Origin: Nakamurella leprariae
GTDB taxonomy: Bacteria; Actinomycetota; Actinomycetes; Mycobacteriales; Nakamurellaceae
DNA: 64,000 nucleotides
Assembly: GCF_016918035.1 (NCBI RefSeq)
Contig: NZ_JAERWK010000021.1
Span: 124,001 to 188,000, forward strand
Direction of reading: 5' to 3'
The position numbers and the translations under genes were made by a program. Under the pieces are notes generated by a model. That model saw only the letters and a list, made by a program, of their open reading frames with translations, had not been told where the DNA came from and did not search any database. The stretch's first letter is position 1. Every line of letters starts with the position of its first letter. Shown piece by piece: positions 1 to 8,208 of the stretch.

Positions 1-299
1 TCCGGGCGGATGATCTTCGTCCGCAGCACGTTCTCGTTGAGGTTGAGCTGACGGTCCAGCTCGGCGACGACCGCCGACTGACACTTGACGGTGATCACCG
101 CGTAGATGCCCTCGGCGTTCTTCTTGATCTCGAACGCCAGCCGGCGACGACCCCAGACGTCGACGGTGTCGACGGTGCCGCCACCCTGCCGGATGACGTT
201 GAGGAAGGTGTCGATGGACGGAGCGACCGTGCGCTCGTCCAGACTCGGGTCGAGGATGAGCAGCAGCTCATAGGAACGCGGAGCGGTGGAAACGCTCAC
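1..299 (-). CDS. rpsF: 30S ribosomal protein S6, 3' end missing
   Basis: This is the N-terminal ~99 residues of ribosomal protein S6; the reading frame runs off the left edge of the window. Reading the minus strand from a GTG gives [20 protein letters not shown] followed by the S6 core with [21 protein letters not shown]6 binds 16S rRNA with S18 in the small-subunit platform. The start is set by a strong AGGAGG Shine-Dalgarno about 6 nt upstream (near 304-309). In actinobacteria rpsF usually leads an rpsF-ssb-rpsR-rplI operon, which would lie to the left of the window. The GT87 gene found upstream of rpsF in mycobacteria is also here, but a VOC/AraC pair lies between them. Confidence 0.95.
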   Translation of the reverse strand, partial: MSVSTAPRSYELLLILDPSLDERTVAPSIDTFLNVIRQGGGTVDTVDVWGRRRLAFEIKKNAEGIYAVITVKCQSAVVAELDRQLNLNENVLRTKIIRP

Positions 300-565
300 A
301 TCGGCCTCCTGTGGTCTCATCGGCCGTGGTCGATCCACGGCAGGAGGATGTCGCCCGCCCACACCCGCGGGAGCGCGTCCGGGAGCGCCTCGGTGGCGCC
401 GGTCCGGACACGATCCACCCGGCCACGACGGCTCGGGGACGACGCGCACGCGCACGACGGATCCCGGGCACGCTGGAGCCGGGCGGATGGCAACCTGACC
501 ATGCTACCAGCGGCGCAGCCGCCGACTCGGACCCCGGTCGGTCCGCACCCGGCGGCCGGCGGCGC

Positions 566-1012
566 TCAGGACCAGTCGGCCCCGCGGTAGGTGCCGAAGC
601 TCCACAGGTTGCCCTCCGGGTCCCGGGCGGTGAACTCGGTGGACCCGTAGTCCCGCTCGACCGGTGCTTCCAGGATCTCCGCCCCGGCCACCGCCGCCCG
701 CCGGTGCAACGCCGGCACGTCGTCGACCACGACGTAGACGGAGCCTGAGCCCGGCGGCACCGGCCAGCGGTCCTCCGGGTCGTCCCGGACGGAGCCGAGC
801 ATGACGCCGCCGCCGGCCGGCCCGGCGAGTTCGGCGTGCTCGACCCGGTCGCCGTCACCGTGCACGGTGACCACGCGGAAGTCGAAGGCCGTGGTCAGGA
901 AGTCGATGAGCCCGCGGGCGTTCCGCGCGCGCAGCGCGGGCCACACCTGTGGGGCGGGCGTGCTGGTCGCCGTCCGCCGGTCGGTCTGGAGGTCGGTCCG
1001 GTTCTCGGTCAT
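566..1012 (-). CDS. VOC (glyoxalase/bleomycin-resistance-like) family protein
   Basis: The 148-residue product has the single vicinal-oxygen-chelate fold: PQVWPALRARNARGLIDFLT opens the first half, and the C-terminal half ends with GSTEFTARDPEGNLWSFGTY, the classic pattern of PhnB/glyoxalase-like proteins. Such proteins bind a metal or a small electrophile; the substrate cannot be read from sequence. The start ATG overlaps the stop of the upstream AraC-type regulator by 4 nt, so the two are translationally coupled and the regulator probably controls this gene. The AraC-VOC pairing suggests a small stress or xenobiotic-response unit. The function beyond the family is unknown. Confidence 0.82.
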   Translation of the reverse strand: MTENRTDLQTDRRTATSTPAPQVWPALRARNARGLIDFLTTAFDFRVVTVHGDGDRVEHAELAGPAGGGVMLGSVRDDPEDRWPVPPGSGSVYVVVDDVPALHRRAAVAGAEILEAPVERDYGSTEFTARDPEGNLWSFGTYRGADWS

Positions 1013-1950
1013 GACACCGACCGTGCCACCTGCGGACGGGCCCGGTCTTGAACGAATCGGTGATCGGCGCGGTGACCGTCGGCGTCCGCCTCGGCCGCGG
1101 CTCCGGTCTCCACGAGCATGCCCGACTCCGCGGCCACCCAGCCCGTCGGCGGCAGCCCGGAGAGCGACCGCCACTCCCGGGTCAGGTGCGCCTGGTCGGC
1201 GTAGCCGCACTCGGCCGCGAGCGTGGCCAGGTCCCAGTCACGACCGGCCGCGACCCGGCCGCCGAGCCGGCGGCGGGCCCGGTCGAACCGGGCCACCCGG
1301 GCGACCGTCTTGGGCGGCAATCCGGTCTCGGCCCGCATCCGTGCGGTCAGTCGCCGCGGCGACCATCCCACCGCCCGGGCGACCGCGTCGATCCGCACCC
1401 GGCCGGCGTCCGCGTGGATCAACCGCCACGCCTCCCGCAGCTCGGCCGGGACCGTCCAGCGGTGGTCACCAGCGGCCAGCCGGGCCAGCAGCGCCGTCTG
1501 CACCACGGCCAACCGGCTCGCCCATCCGGACGCCGCGCGGAAGTCCTCCACCAGTGCGGCCGCTCCGCCACCGAACAGGTCGGCCAGGTCGGCGTCCCAG
1601 CACACGAGCGCGCCGGCCGGACACCCGAGCAGCGCCCGAGACCCCCACGGCGTGAGCGCGACCTGCGCGCCCCACTGCCGCCCCTCGTGCCGGATGAGGG
1701 CCGGGCGGGCGTGCAGGCCGCCGACCATGGCGTCCCACCGGGCGGGCGGCTGCCCGGGATCGGCGTGCGCGGCCAGGTGCAGCGGCTCGTCCACGGTGAG
1801 GATCAGCGTGAGGTACGGCGACGGCAGACCGCGGTGCTGCCCGGGCGGCAGGCCCTCCTGCCGGTACCCGGTGATGGCGGCGACGAACGGCCGCAGCGCC
1901 GGATGGACGGGCCACGGCACCGACTCGGACAGCACAGACGCCGGGTGCAC
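1009..1950 (-). CDS. AraC family transcriptional regulator
   Basis: A 313-residue regulator. The N-terminal ~160 residues resemble the ligand-sensing part of AraC/XylS proteins of the DUF6597 type (begins with PWPVHPALRPFVAAITGYRQ). The C-terminal ~100 residues carry two helix-turn-helix motifs: VRIDAVARAVGWSPRRLTAR and DLATLAAECGYADQAHLTRE, the latter matching the conserved GY.DQ.HL.REW pattern. The GTG start has only a weak ribosome site. The 3' end overlaps the VOC gene by 4 nt. The likely role is sensing a small molecule and controlling the AraC-VOC operon; the ligand is not known. Confidence 0.85.
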   Translation of the reverse strand: MHPASVLSESVPWPVHPALRPFVAAITGYRQEGLPPGQHRGLPSPYLTLILTVDEPLHLAAHADPGQPPARWDAMVGGLHARPALIRHEGRQWGAQVALTPWGSRALLGCPAGALVCWDADLADLFGGGAAALVEDFRAASGWASRLAVVQTALLARLAAGDHRWTVPAELREAWRLIHADAGRVRIDAVARAVGWSPRRLTARMRAETGLPPKTVARVARFDRARRRLGGRVAAGRDWDLATLAAECGYADQAHLTREWRSLSGLPPTGWVAAESGMLVETGAAAEADADGHRADHRFVQDRARPQVARSVS

Positions 1951-1998
1951 CCGACCATGGTGCCGTGCGCGGCCGGGCCCGGCCCGGCCGCGGTCCAG

Positions 1999-2057
1999 GG
2001 TGCCGTGGTCGGAGGTGCCGTGGTCGGAGGTGCCGGGTTCAGGGTGCCGTGGTCACC
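1999..2057. repeat. 15-bp tandem repeat, about four copies
   Basis: The unit GGTGCCGTGGTCGGA occurs twice exactly (1999-2013, 2014-2028), followed by two degenerate copies (2029-2043 and about 2043-2057). The array fills the gap between the GT87 stop codon and the AraC start and touches the GT87 stop. It is too short to judge its role; replication slippage is a simple explanation. Confidence 0.7.
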
Positions 2058-3867
2058 GGTGCGGGCGGCTCGGCCGGGCCGGGCCGGCCGGCTCGCTGGT
2101 CGGGCCCGGCCCCGGGAGGTTCCCGGTCCGGCGGCGCCGCCAGAGCGCGGGCAAGGAGGGGAGCACGACGCGGTCGGCTGCACCGTCCAGCACACCACCG
2201 GACGGGTCGTCGTCACCGGCCATCCGGACCAGGTCACCGGACGGCCGCAGGATGTCCCGCAGCACCAGCACGACGAGCGTCACCAGCAGCACGTCCCGCA
2301 CGATCGCGGCGGCCAGGAACGGATGGATGGGCAGCCCCTTCTCGTCCACTCCGGCGAACGACAGCATCAGCAGGTACCAGACGACGACCTCACTGAGCTG
2401 CCAGAGCAGCACCGGCCGCCAGCGGGGCAGGGCGAGCACCACCAGCGGCAGCAGCCACAGCGAGTACTGCGGTGACCACACCTTGTTGGTGAGCAGGAAC
2501 GCGGCCACCACCAGGAAGGCCAGCTGGGCGAACCGCGGCCGCCGCCGGGCGGACAGCGCCAGCCAGCCGATCGCCGCGCAGGCGACCAGGAACAGGCCCA
2601 GCGACAGCGCGTTCAGCAGTCCCGGCGAGGACTCCCCCGGTGCGGCGTTGAAGACGGTCGACCCGGACAGCGACTGGAAGATGAAGTACCAGGAGTCGTA
2701 CTCGGCCGGTCGCTGCGAGTTGAGCCGGATGAACTCGTACCAGCCCTGCGGGTGGAGCAGCATCACCGGCAGGTTCACCGCCAGCCAGACGACGGCCGCG
2801 GCTCCCGCCGCCCGCGCCCAGCGCGGCAGGTGCCCGCTGCGCAGACAGAGCACCAGCAGCGGTCCGAGCAGCAGCACCGGATAGAGCTTGGCTGCGGTGC
2901 CCAGACCGATCAGCACCCCGGCCAGCACCGCGCGGTCCCGGGACCAGGCCAGCATCGCGGCGGCGGTCAGCGCGATCGCCAGCAGGTCCCAGTTGGTGAA
3001 CGCGTGCACCACCAGCAGCGGGGACGCGCACATGATGGCCGTGTCCCAGATGCGGCGACGGGCGATCCGGGCGGTGCTGGCCACGGCCCACAGGTAGAGG
3101 AGGCCGAGCGCAACGGCGCCGATGGTGAAGTAGGCGGCGACGTCGAGCGGCACGGGCAGGAACCCGGACGACTCCACCACGGCCTGGTAGCCGTGGCTCA
3201 GCTGGGCCATCAGCCACATCCAGTAGCCGGTGACGACCGGGTACTCCATGTACCGGACCTGGCCGTTGTCGATCCACGACGTGGCGTACGGCAGGGAGCC
3301 GACGTCGAGCTGGTGCGACCCGAAGAGCGGGACCACGTCGTTGTAGCAACCGGTGATCCACGGCCGCTGACCGCCCTGGTCCAGGACGAACCCGCCCGCA
3401 CCGTCCGGTCCCTGCTGGATGCAGGGCGACTTCGCCAGCCACCCGGCGATGAGCGCCAGCACGGCCAGCAGCAGGCAGACCCGCAGCGGCGTCAGGAACC
3501 GGTTGCGACCGACGACGGCGTGCCGACCGAGCGGACCGCCGATCGCGTCGCTGGCCCGCCGGACGGTGGGGTCCGTCCAGGACGGGATGACCCGGCGAGC
3601 CGGCGACAGCGACGCCCAGTCCGGCAGCCGAGGCGGCACGGATGAGGGGTCCGTGGCCGCGGCGTCCGGGTCGGCCCGGTCGCCGGGCGCCGTGGACACC
3701 GGCGTGGTGGAGGACCCGGTCCCACTGTGGGCGAACACCGCCCGGGGCTCGCCGTCCGGCGCGGACGCGGCGTCCGGCCGATGCGGAGCACCGGCCGGGG
3801 CGTCCCGTCGCCGGGTGGGTGGCTCGTGGTCGGGCGCCGGTCCGGTCACCGTGGGGATGGTACGCAC
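2053..3867 (-). CDS. GT87 family polyprenol-phosphate mannosyltransferase-like membrane protein
   Basis: A multi-pass membrane protein of about 604 residues with a hydrophilic, proline-rich N-terminal tail of ~100 residues and then around ten membrane segments, starting with RVCLLLAVLALIAGWLA. The fold and motifs (AFTNWDLLAIALTAAAMLAW, GLGTAAKLYPVLLLGPLLVL, LTNKVWSPQYSLWLLPL) match the GT87/DUF2029 family, whose mycobacterial members use polyprenyl-phosphate-mannose to mannosylate envelope glycolipids. The mycobacterial homologue Rv0051 also lies near rpsF. The chosen GTG (VRTIPTVTGP) has GGAGA 6 nt upstream. The frame stays open 50 codons further to 4017, but that extension is arginine/proline-rich and lacks a clear ribosome site. 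The exact substrate is unknown. Confidence 0.82.
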   Translation of the reverse strand: MRTIPTVTGPAPDHEPPTRRRDAPAGAPHRPDAASAPDGEPRAVFAHSGTGSSTTPVSTAPGDRADPDAAATDPSSVPPRLPDWASLSPARRVIPSWTDPTVRRASDAIGGPLGRHAVVGRNRFLTPLRVCLLLAVLALIAGWLAKSPCIQQGPDGAGGFVLDQGGQRPWITGCYNDVVPLFGSHQLDVGSLPYATSWIDNGQVRYMEYPVVTGYWMWLMAQLSHGYQAVVESSGFLPVPLDVAAYFTIGAVALGLLYLWAVASTARIARRRIWDTAIMCASPLLVVHAFTNWDLLAIALTAAAMLAWSRDRAVLAGVLIGLGTAAKLYPVLLLGPLLVLCLRSGHLPRWARAAGAAAVVWLAVNLPVMLLHPQGWYEFIRLNSQRPAEYDSWYFIFQSLSGSTVFNAAPGESSPGLLNALSLGLFLVACAAIGWLALSARRRPRFAQLAFLVVAAFLLTNKVWSPQYSLWLLPLVVLALPRWRPVLLWQLSEVVVWYLLMLSFAGVDEKGLPIHPFLAAAIVRDVLLVTLVVLVLRDILRPSGDLVRMAGDDDPSGGVLDGAADRVVLPSLPALWRRRRTGNLPGPGPTSEPAGPARPSRPHR

Positions 3868-4422
3868 CGCGGGTCTCCGACCGCGGTGCGCCGATGGTCG
3901 GTCTCCGACCGGCAGCTGACGGTCCGTCCCGACCGACCGCTTCGCCCGAGGCGAACCGACCGGCCGCACCCGACCGACGGGCGGTGAATCGTGCGCCGCA
4001 CCACAAATCGTCGACAACTGCCCTGGGTCGGTCAGAAATTCATGTGATCAGGACGTGATCGGCGTGGCCGGGTGCTGGCCACCGTCTTTGCCCGCCCGTC
4101 CGGGCGCGTCACCGCCCCGGGTCGGCGGAGCCGGCAACAACCGATGAGCGTGAAGAACGCGCCGACTGTCCCTGGATCAGGGCACGACCGCGCCACTTGT
4201 CCTCGTCGCCGTGTGCTCGCCCCGGGCCACCCGAGACGTGACCGTTCGTGCTCGACCGTGCAGGCGACGTCGGCGGCTCGGTGCGACCCGGCCGCGCTCG
4301 GACCCCCGTCGCCCGCGTCGCCCGGGTGGGCACTCGCGGATCCAGCCCCGTCCGGCCGCGGGACCACCGGGAACAGGAATGCAACCAATACATCGCAGGA
4401 ATCGGCGCTCGCATTGAGTTCG

Positions 4423-4479
4423 TTCGCCAGGCGAATGTTCAAAGAATGCGGCGCATCGCTCGGACGTCATTGCGCGCAA
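4423..4479. promoter_or_regulatory. Two operator-like palindromes, TTCGCC-A-GGCGAA and TTGCGCGCAA
   Basis: TTCGCCAGGCGAA (4423-4435) is a perfect 6-1-6 palindrome and TTGCGCGCAA (4470-4479) a perfect 10-bp one. Both sit in an AT-richer patch of the gene-free region, compatible with binding sites for a dimeric regulator. No regulator is identified. Confidence 0.35.
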
Positions 4480-4584
4480 CGCGCCGGCCACCTTCACGGA
4501 ACGATCTCCGGCCCGTCACCCGAGTGCCGTCCTCGATCGGTCCTGGTCACCTCCGCGCGATCGGGGACCGCCCCGACGGTGATA

Positions 4585-4602
4585 CGACCGACCAGTCGGT
4601 CG
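4585..4602. promoter_or_regulatory. TetR-like operator palindrome 1
   Basis: CGACCGAC-CA-GTCGGTCG is a palindrome with perfect 8-bp arms and a 2-nt centre. ACCGAC..GTCGGT cores are typical of TetR-family operators. It shares the arm pattern CGAC-NN-GTCG with the palindrome at 4782. No TetR gene is present in this window. Confidence 0.45.
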
Positions 4603-4781
4603 GGGGGTTGCTGACCACCCCGGTCACGCCTCGGCCGATCACCGGGAGCCCACTCGCGGCAGCACTGCGTCACGCCGTGTCACCCTCTCTGACCGCCGCC
4701 TGATCCACGCTGTGGGGGGCTCCGCAGCGGCGTCAGGTCGGGACCGGTCAACACCCGCGGACCGTCGTGGGCGGCCGATCG

Positions 4782-4795
4782 AACGACTGGTCGTT
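4782..4795. promoter_or_regulatory. TetR-like operator palindrome 2
   Basis: AACGAC-TG-GTCGTT is a perfect palindrome with 6-bp arms. It is related to the palindrome at 4585-4602 and lies about 350 bp before the first permease gene. Confidence 0.45.
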
Positions 4796-4953
4796 TCCGC
4801 GATGCTGCGGGCAGTGGTCGCCGGGTGGCGAACACGCCGGGCGGCACCGTGGCCGGCCACCGCTCGCGCCGACCCCGGCCGCTCGGGTCGGGCCCGACGG
4901 CTGCGGGTCGAGCGGCCCGAGGAAAGGCCGCCGAGATCGCCGACAAAGGCTGC

Positions 4954-4971
4954 CGTTATCTGATCGTTATC
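4954..4971 (+). promoter_or_regulatory. Phased direct repeat CGTTATC
   Basis: CGTTATC occurs at 4954-4960 and again at 4965-4971, offset by 11 bp, one helical turn. Such phased AT-containing repeats are often sites for an activator or dimeric regulator. It lies about 170 bp upstream of the importer operon start. Confidence 0.35.
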
Positions 4972-5139
4972 CGCCGGCGCACCCCCCGCATTGCGACCGA
5001 CCACCGTGACCGCTTACCGTCCAACAACCGCAGACGGAACGACCACTCCGCACACCACCCCGTCGAACAATCGGACCACGTCGTCCGAGGTCGCCGCACG
5101 TCCGCACATGAAGACTTCAACGAGGAAGTGACCGCATTC

Positions 5140-6084
5140 GTGCTGAAGTTCATCCTCTACCGCATCCTGAGCACGATCCCGGTGCTGATCCTGGTGACCT
5201 TCGCCGTGTTCAGCCTGGTGCTGCTCATCCCCGGCGATCCGGCGGTGACCATCGCCGGGCCGGATGCCACCGTCGAGCAGGTCGCCCAAGTGCGAGAACG
5301 GCTGGGACTCAACCGACCCATCATCGTCCAGTACTGGGACTGGATCACCGGCGCGCTCCAGGGTGACCTGGGCACGTCGCTGTTCACCAGCCGCCCGGTC
5401 TCCACCTCGATCGCCGACGGCCTGCCCGTGACCCTGTCCCTGGCGGTCATGGCGCTGCTCATCTCGCTGCTGATCGCCCTGCCGACCGCCGTCATCTCGG
5501 CCGTCAAGCGCGGCACCTGGATCGACCGGGTCGCCACCGTGGGGTCGTCCCTGGGCATCGCGCTGCCGTCGTTCTGGCTGGGCCTGGTCTTCGTGCTGAT
5601 CTTCAGCCTCGGCCTCGGCTGGCTGCCGGCGACCGGCTACGTGCCGATCACGGAGAGCCCCGGTCAGTGGCTGGAGCACATCATCCTGCCTGCGCTGACC
5701 CTCGGCATCGCCGGCGCCGCGGAGAGCACCAGACAGCTCCGTGGCTCCATCATCGGCGTGTCCCAGCAGGAGTTCATCCGCACGGCCCGCTCCAAGGGCC
5801 TGCGCGAGGGCAAGGTCATCGGCAAGCACATCTTCAAGAACGCCAGCGTCCCGCTGGTCACCGTGCTGGGCCTGCAGATCACCGCCCTGCTCGGCGGCGC
5901 CGTCCTGGTGGAGCAGATCTTCGGCGTCCCCGGCCTCGGTCAGATCGCCATCCAGGCCGTGACCACCCGCGACATCCCGGTCATCCAGGGCATCGTGCTG
6001 ATCTCGGTGCTGGTCGCCATGATCTCGAACCTGCTGGTCGACCTCACGTACGGCTACTTGAACCCGAAGGTGCGTCCGCGATGA
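5140..6084 (+). CDS. Peptide/nickel-type ABC transporter permease (DppB-like)
   Basis: A 314-residue integral membrane subunit with six predicted membrane segments. The N terminus VLKFILYRILSTIPVLILVT is the usual first helix of DppB/OppB. The cytoplasmic EAA loop is present as QEFIRTARSKGLREGKVIGKH. With the next gene it forms the membrane channel of a dipeptide, oligopeptide or nickel importer. The frame is open far upstream, but the GTG at 5140 follows GAGGAAG by about 11 nt and gives the family's normal length and N terminus; GTG 5128 lies too close to that site. The gene overlaps the next permease by 4 nt (ATGA) and opens a coupled five-gene run. Confidence 0.9.
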   Translation: MLKFILYRILSTIPVLILVTFAVFSLVLLIPGDPAVTIAGPDATVEQVAQVRERLGLNRPIIVQYWDWITGALQGDLGTSLFTSRPVSTSIADGLPVTLSLAVMALLISLLIALPTAVISAVKRGTWIDRVATVGSSLGIALPSFWLGLVFVLIFSLGLGWLPATGYVPITESPGQWLEHIILPALTLGIAGAAESTRQLRGSIIGVSQQEFIRTARSKGLREGKVIGKHIFKNASVPLVTVLGLQITALLGGAVLVEQIFGVPGLGQIAIQAVTTRDIPVIQGIVLISVLVAMISNLLVDLTYGYLNPKVRPR

Positions 6085-7106
6085 CCGACACCCAGAAGAG
6101 CCATCCCTCCGGCGAGGACCGGATGGCCACGGAGCACCTCCGGTCCTCCACCTCGAACGAGATCATCGACCAGGAGTTCATGGGCCCGGACGCTCCGCAG
6201 GCGTCCGGCCTGCCCGGCGGGACGACCGCCGAGGAGGTCACGGCCGCGGTCGTGCACGGCGGCGGCGTCTGGAAGGACTTCCGCCGACGGGTCGGCAGCA
6301 ACAAGGCCGCCGTCGTCGCCCTGTGCGTGATCGGCTTCCTCATCCTGGTCGCGATCATCGGGCCGTTCATCACCCCGGACGACCCGAACCAGCAGAACCT
6401 GCGGGCGGTGCTGCTGGACCCGTTCACCAACGGTCACATCCTGGGCACCGACCAGCTGGGCCGGGACATCCTGAGCCGACTCATCGTCGGGACCCGGGTG
6501 TCGCTGATCGCCATCGCGATCGCCATCGGTGTGTCGATGGTGATCGGCGTGCCGATCGGCTTCGTCTCGGGCTTCCTCGGCGGACGGTTCGACGCCGTCG
6601 TCATGCGCGTCAACGACGCCCTGATGAGCTTCCCGCCCCTGCTGCTGGCCATCGCCCTGGTCGCCGTGCTCGGGCCGAGCCTGGTCAACGCGATGATGGT
6701 CGTCGGCCTGCTGATGTCGCCCCGCTTCGTCCGTCTGGTCCGCGGCGTGGTCATCGGCCTCAAGGAGGAGACCTACGTCGAGGCGTCCCGCAGCATCGGC
6801 ACCTCGACCGGCTCGATCATCGTCAAGCACATCCTCCCGAACACGCTGTCCCCGTTGACCGTCGCGGTCGCCGTGACCGCCGGGTACGCGATGCTCACCG
6901 AGGCCGGCCTGAGCTTCCTGGGTCTGGGCGTGCAGCCGCCGGACGCCAGCTGGGGATCGATGATCCGTGAAGGCTTCCTGTACTACGGCCGTTCGCCGTG
7001 GCTGGGCATCTTCCCCGGGATCATGATCGCCATCACGGTGTTCACCTTCGTCACCCTGGGCGACGGTCTGCGCGACGCCCTCGGCCGCGAAGAGCGGAAG
7101 GAGTAG
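6081..7106 (+). CDS. Peptide/nickel-type ABC transporter permease (DppC-like)
   Basis: A 341-residue second permease. The N-terminal ~65 residues are hydrophilic, followed by the OppC_N segment (SNKAAVVALCVIGFLILVAI), the LGTDQLGRDILSRLI motif typical of DppC/OppC, and the EAA loop EETYVEASRSIGTSTGSIIV. It ends with ALGREERKE, close to the family consensus D.LRDALDPR. It pairs with the upstream permease, with start and stop codons sharing ATGA. A 61-nt gap precedes the first ATPase gene. The substrate cannot be fixed by sequence; peptides are the most likely class. Confidence 0.9.
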   Translation: MTDTQKSHPSGEDRMATEHLRSSTSNEIIDQEFMGPDAPQASGLPGGTTAEEVTAAVVHGGGVWKDFRRRVGSNKAAVVALCVIGFLILVAIIGPFITPDDPNQQNLRAVLLDPFTNGHILGTDQLGRDILSRLIVGTRVSLIAIAIAIGVSMVIGVPIGFVSGFLGGRFDAVVMRVNDALMSFPPLLLAIALVAVLGPSLVNAMMVVGLLMSPRFVRLVRGVVIGLKEETYVEASRSIGTSTGSIIVKHILPNTLSPLTVAVAVTAGYAMLTEAGLSFLGLGVQPPDASWGSMIREGFLYYGRSPWLGIFPGIMIAITVFTFVTLGDGLRDALGREERKE

Positions 7107-7167
7107 GGATGTCGCACCGCTGCTGCCACCGCCCGGCTCCTCGAACGGCATCCCGAAAGGCCCTGTC

Positions 7168-8208
7168 ATGACCAAAGCCGTCTCCCAGTCTGCGTCCTCC
7201 GGCGCAGTGCTCTCGGACCGGCCCACCCTCGAGGTGGAGGACCTCTTCGTCGAGGTCCTCACCGAGAAGGGCTGGGCCACCGTGGTCGACGGGGTCAGCT
7301 TCTCCGTGGCCCGGGGCGAGACCCTCGGCATCGTCGGTGAGTCCGGCTCCGGCAAGAGCGTGACCTGTCTGTCGATCACCGGCCTGATGCCGCCGAAGCA
7401 GACGCGGGTCCGGGCCAAGACGATGCGCCTCAAGGAGCACGACCTGCTCTCGCTGAGCCCCCGCCAGATGGCGGACGTGCGCGGGCCGGTCATCTCGATG
7501 ATCTTCCAGGAGCCGATGAGCAGTCTGAACCCGGCGTTCACCGTCGGGGACCAGATCGCCGAGGTGCTGCGCCGGCACGAAGGGCTGTCCCGCAAGGCCG
7601 CCAAGGAACGCGCGATCGGGCTGCTCGCCCGTGTGGGTGTGCCCAACCCGGCCCGGCGCTTCAAGCAGTACCCGTACGAGTTCTCCGGCGGGATGCGGCA
7701 GCGCGTGATGATCGCCATCGCGTTGGCCTGCAACCCGGACATCATCATCGCCGACGAGCCGACCACGGCCCTCGACGTGACCGTCCAGGCCCAGGTGCTC
7801 GAGCTGCTGCGCGACATCCAGCGCGAGCACGGCATGTCGATCATCTTCATCACCCACGACCTCGGCGTCGTCGCCGACATCTGCGACCGGGTGGTCGTCA
7901 TGTACGCCGGCCAGATCGTCGAGGGCGCGCAGCTGGACACGCTCTTCGAGCAGCCGGAGCACCCGTACATGGAGGGTCTGCTGGCCGCCATGCCCCGGAT
8001 GGACAACTCGCTGGCCGAGCTGGTCAGCATCCCCGGCAATCCGCCGCGGGTCGGCGCCTTCCCCGAGGGTTGCCGGTTCAACCCGCGCTGCAAGTACGCG
8101 GACGACCGCTGCCGGACCGGGGAGTCGCCGGTGCTCGAACTGGCCGCCCCGAACCACACCACCCGCTGCCTGCGTCACGACGAGATCACCTTGACGGGAA
8201 CGACATGA
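7168..8208 (+). CDS. Peptide ABC transporter ATP-binding protein (DppD/OppD-like)
   Basis: A 346-residue ATPase. It shows Walker A GESGSGKS (residues ~57-64), the Q-loop MIFQEPMSSLNP, the ABC signature FSGGMRQR, Walker B IIIADEPT followed by the D-loop ALDV, and the switch His in FITHDLGVV. The C-terminal oligopeptide-transporter extension has the cysteine-bearing segment GCRFNPRCKYADDRC, a hallmark of this subfamily. It energises import through the two permeases as a heterodimer with the next gene. The start and stop codons of the pair share ATGA at 8205-8208. Confidence 0.93.
   Translation: MTKAVSQSASSGAVLSDRPTLEVEDLFVEVLTEKGWATVVDGVSFSVARGETLGIVGESGSGKSVTCLSITGLMPPKQTRVRAKTMRLKEHDLLSLSPRQMADVRGPVISMIFQEPMSSLNPAFTVGDQIAEVLRRHEGLSRKAAKERAIGLLARVGVPNPARRFKQYPYEFSGGMRQRVMIAIALACNPDIIIADEPTTALDVTVQAQVLELLRDIQREHGMSIIFITHDLGVVADICDRVVVMYAGQIVEGAQLDTLFEQPEHPYMEGLLAAMPRMDNSLAELVSIPGNPPRVGAFPEGCRFNPRCKYADDRCRTGESPVLELAAPNHTTRCLRHDEITLTGTT

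Larger units (their letters stand above)
3868..5139. other. Gene-free intergenic region (about 1.27 kb) upstream of the peptide importer
   Basis: No frame here has a protein-like composition or a recognisable motif; the open frames are arginine/proline-rich shadows. The stretch separates the minus-strand GT87 gene from the plus-strand importer operon, so it should hold both promoters. It contains several palindromes and a phased direct repeat, listed separately. It has AT-richer patches (around 4380-4480 and 4940-5060), unlike the rest of the window. Confidence 0.6.

Noticed and set aside
4018-5100. Frames of 80-180 codons in the region before the importer
   Set aside because: Arg/Pro/Thr-rich composition with no recognisable motif; they overlap palindromic control elements.
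5667-6080. Upstream extension of the DppC-like permease frame
   Set aside because: It is an alternative frame inside the DppB-like gene; the ATG at 6081 overlaps the DppB stop and gives the family N terminus.
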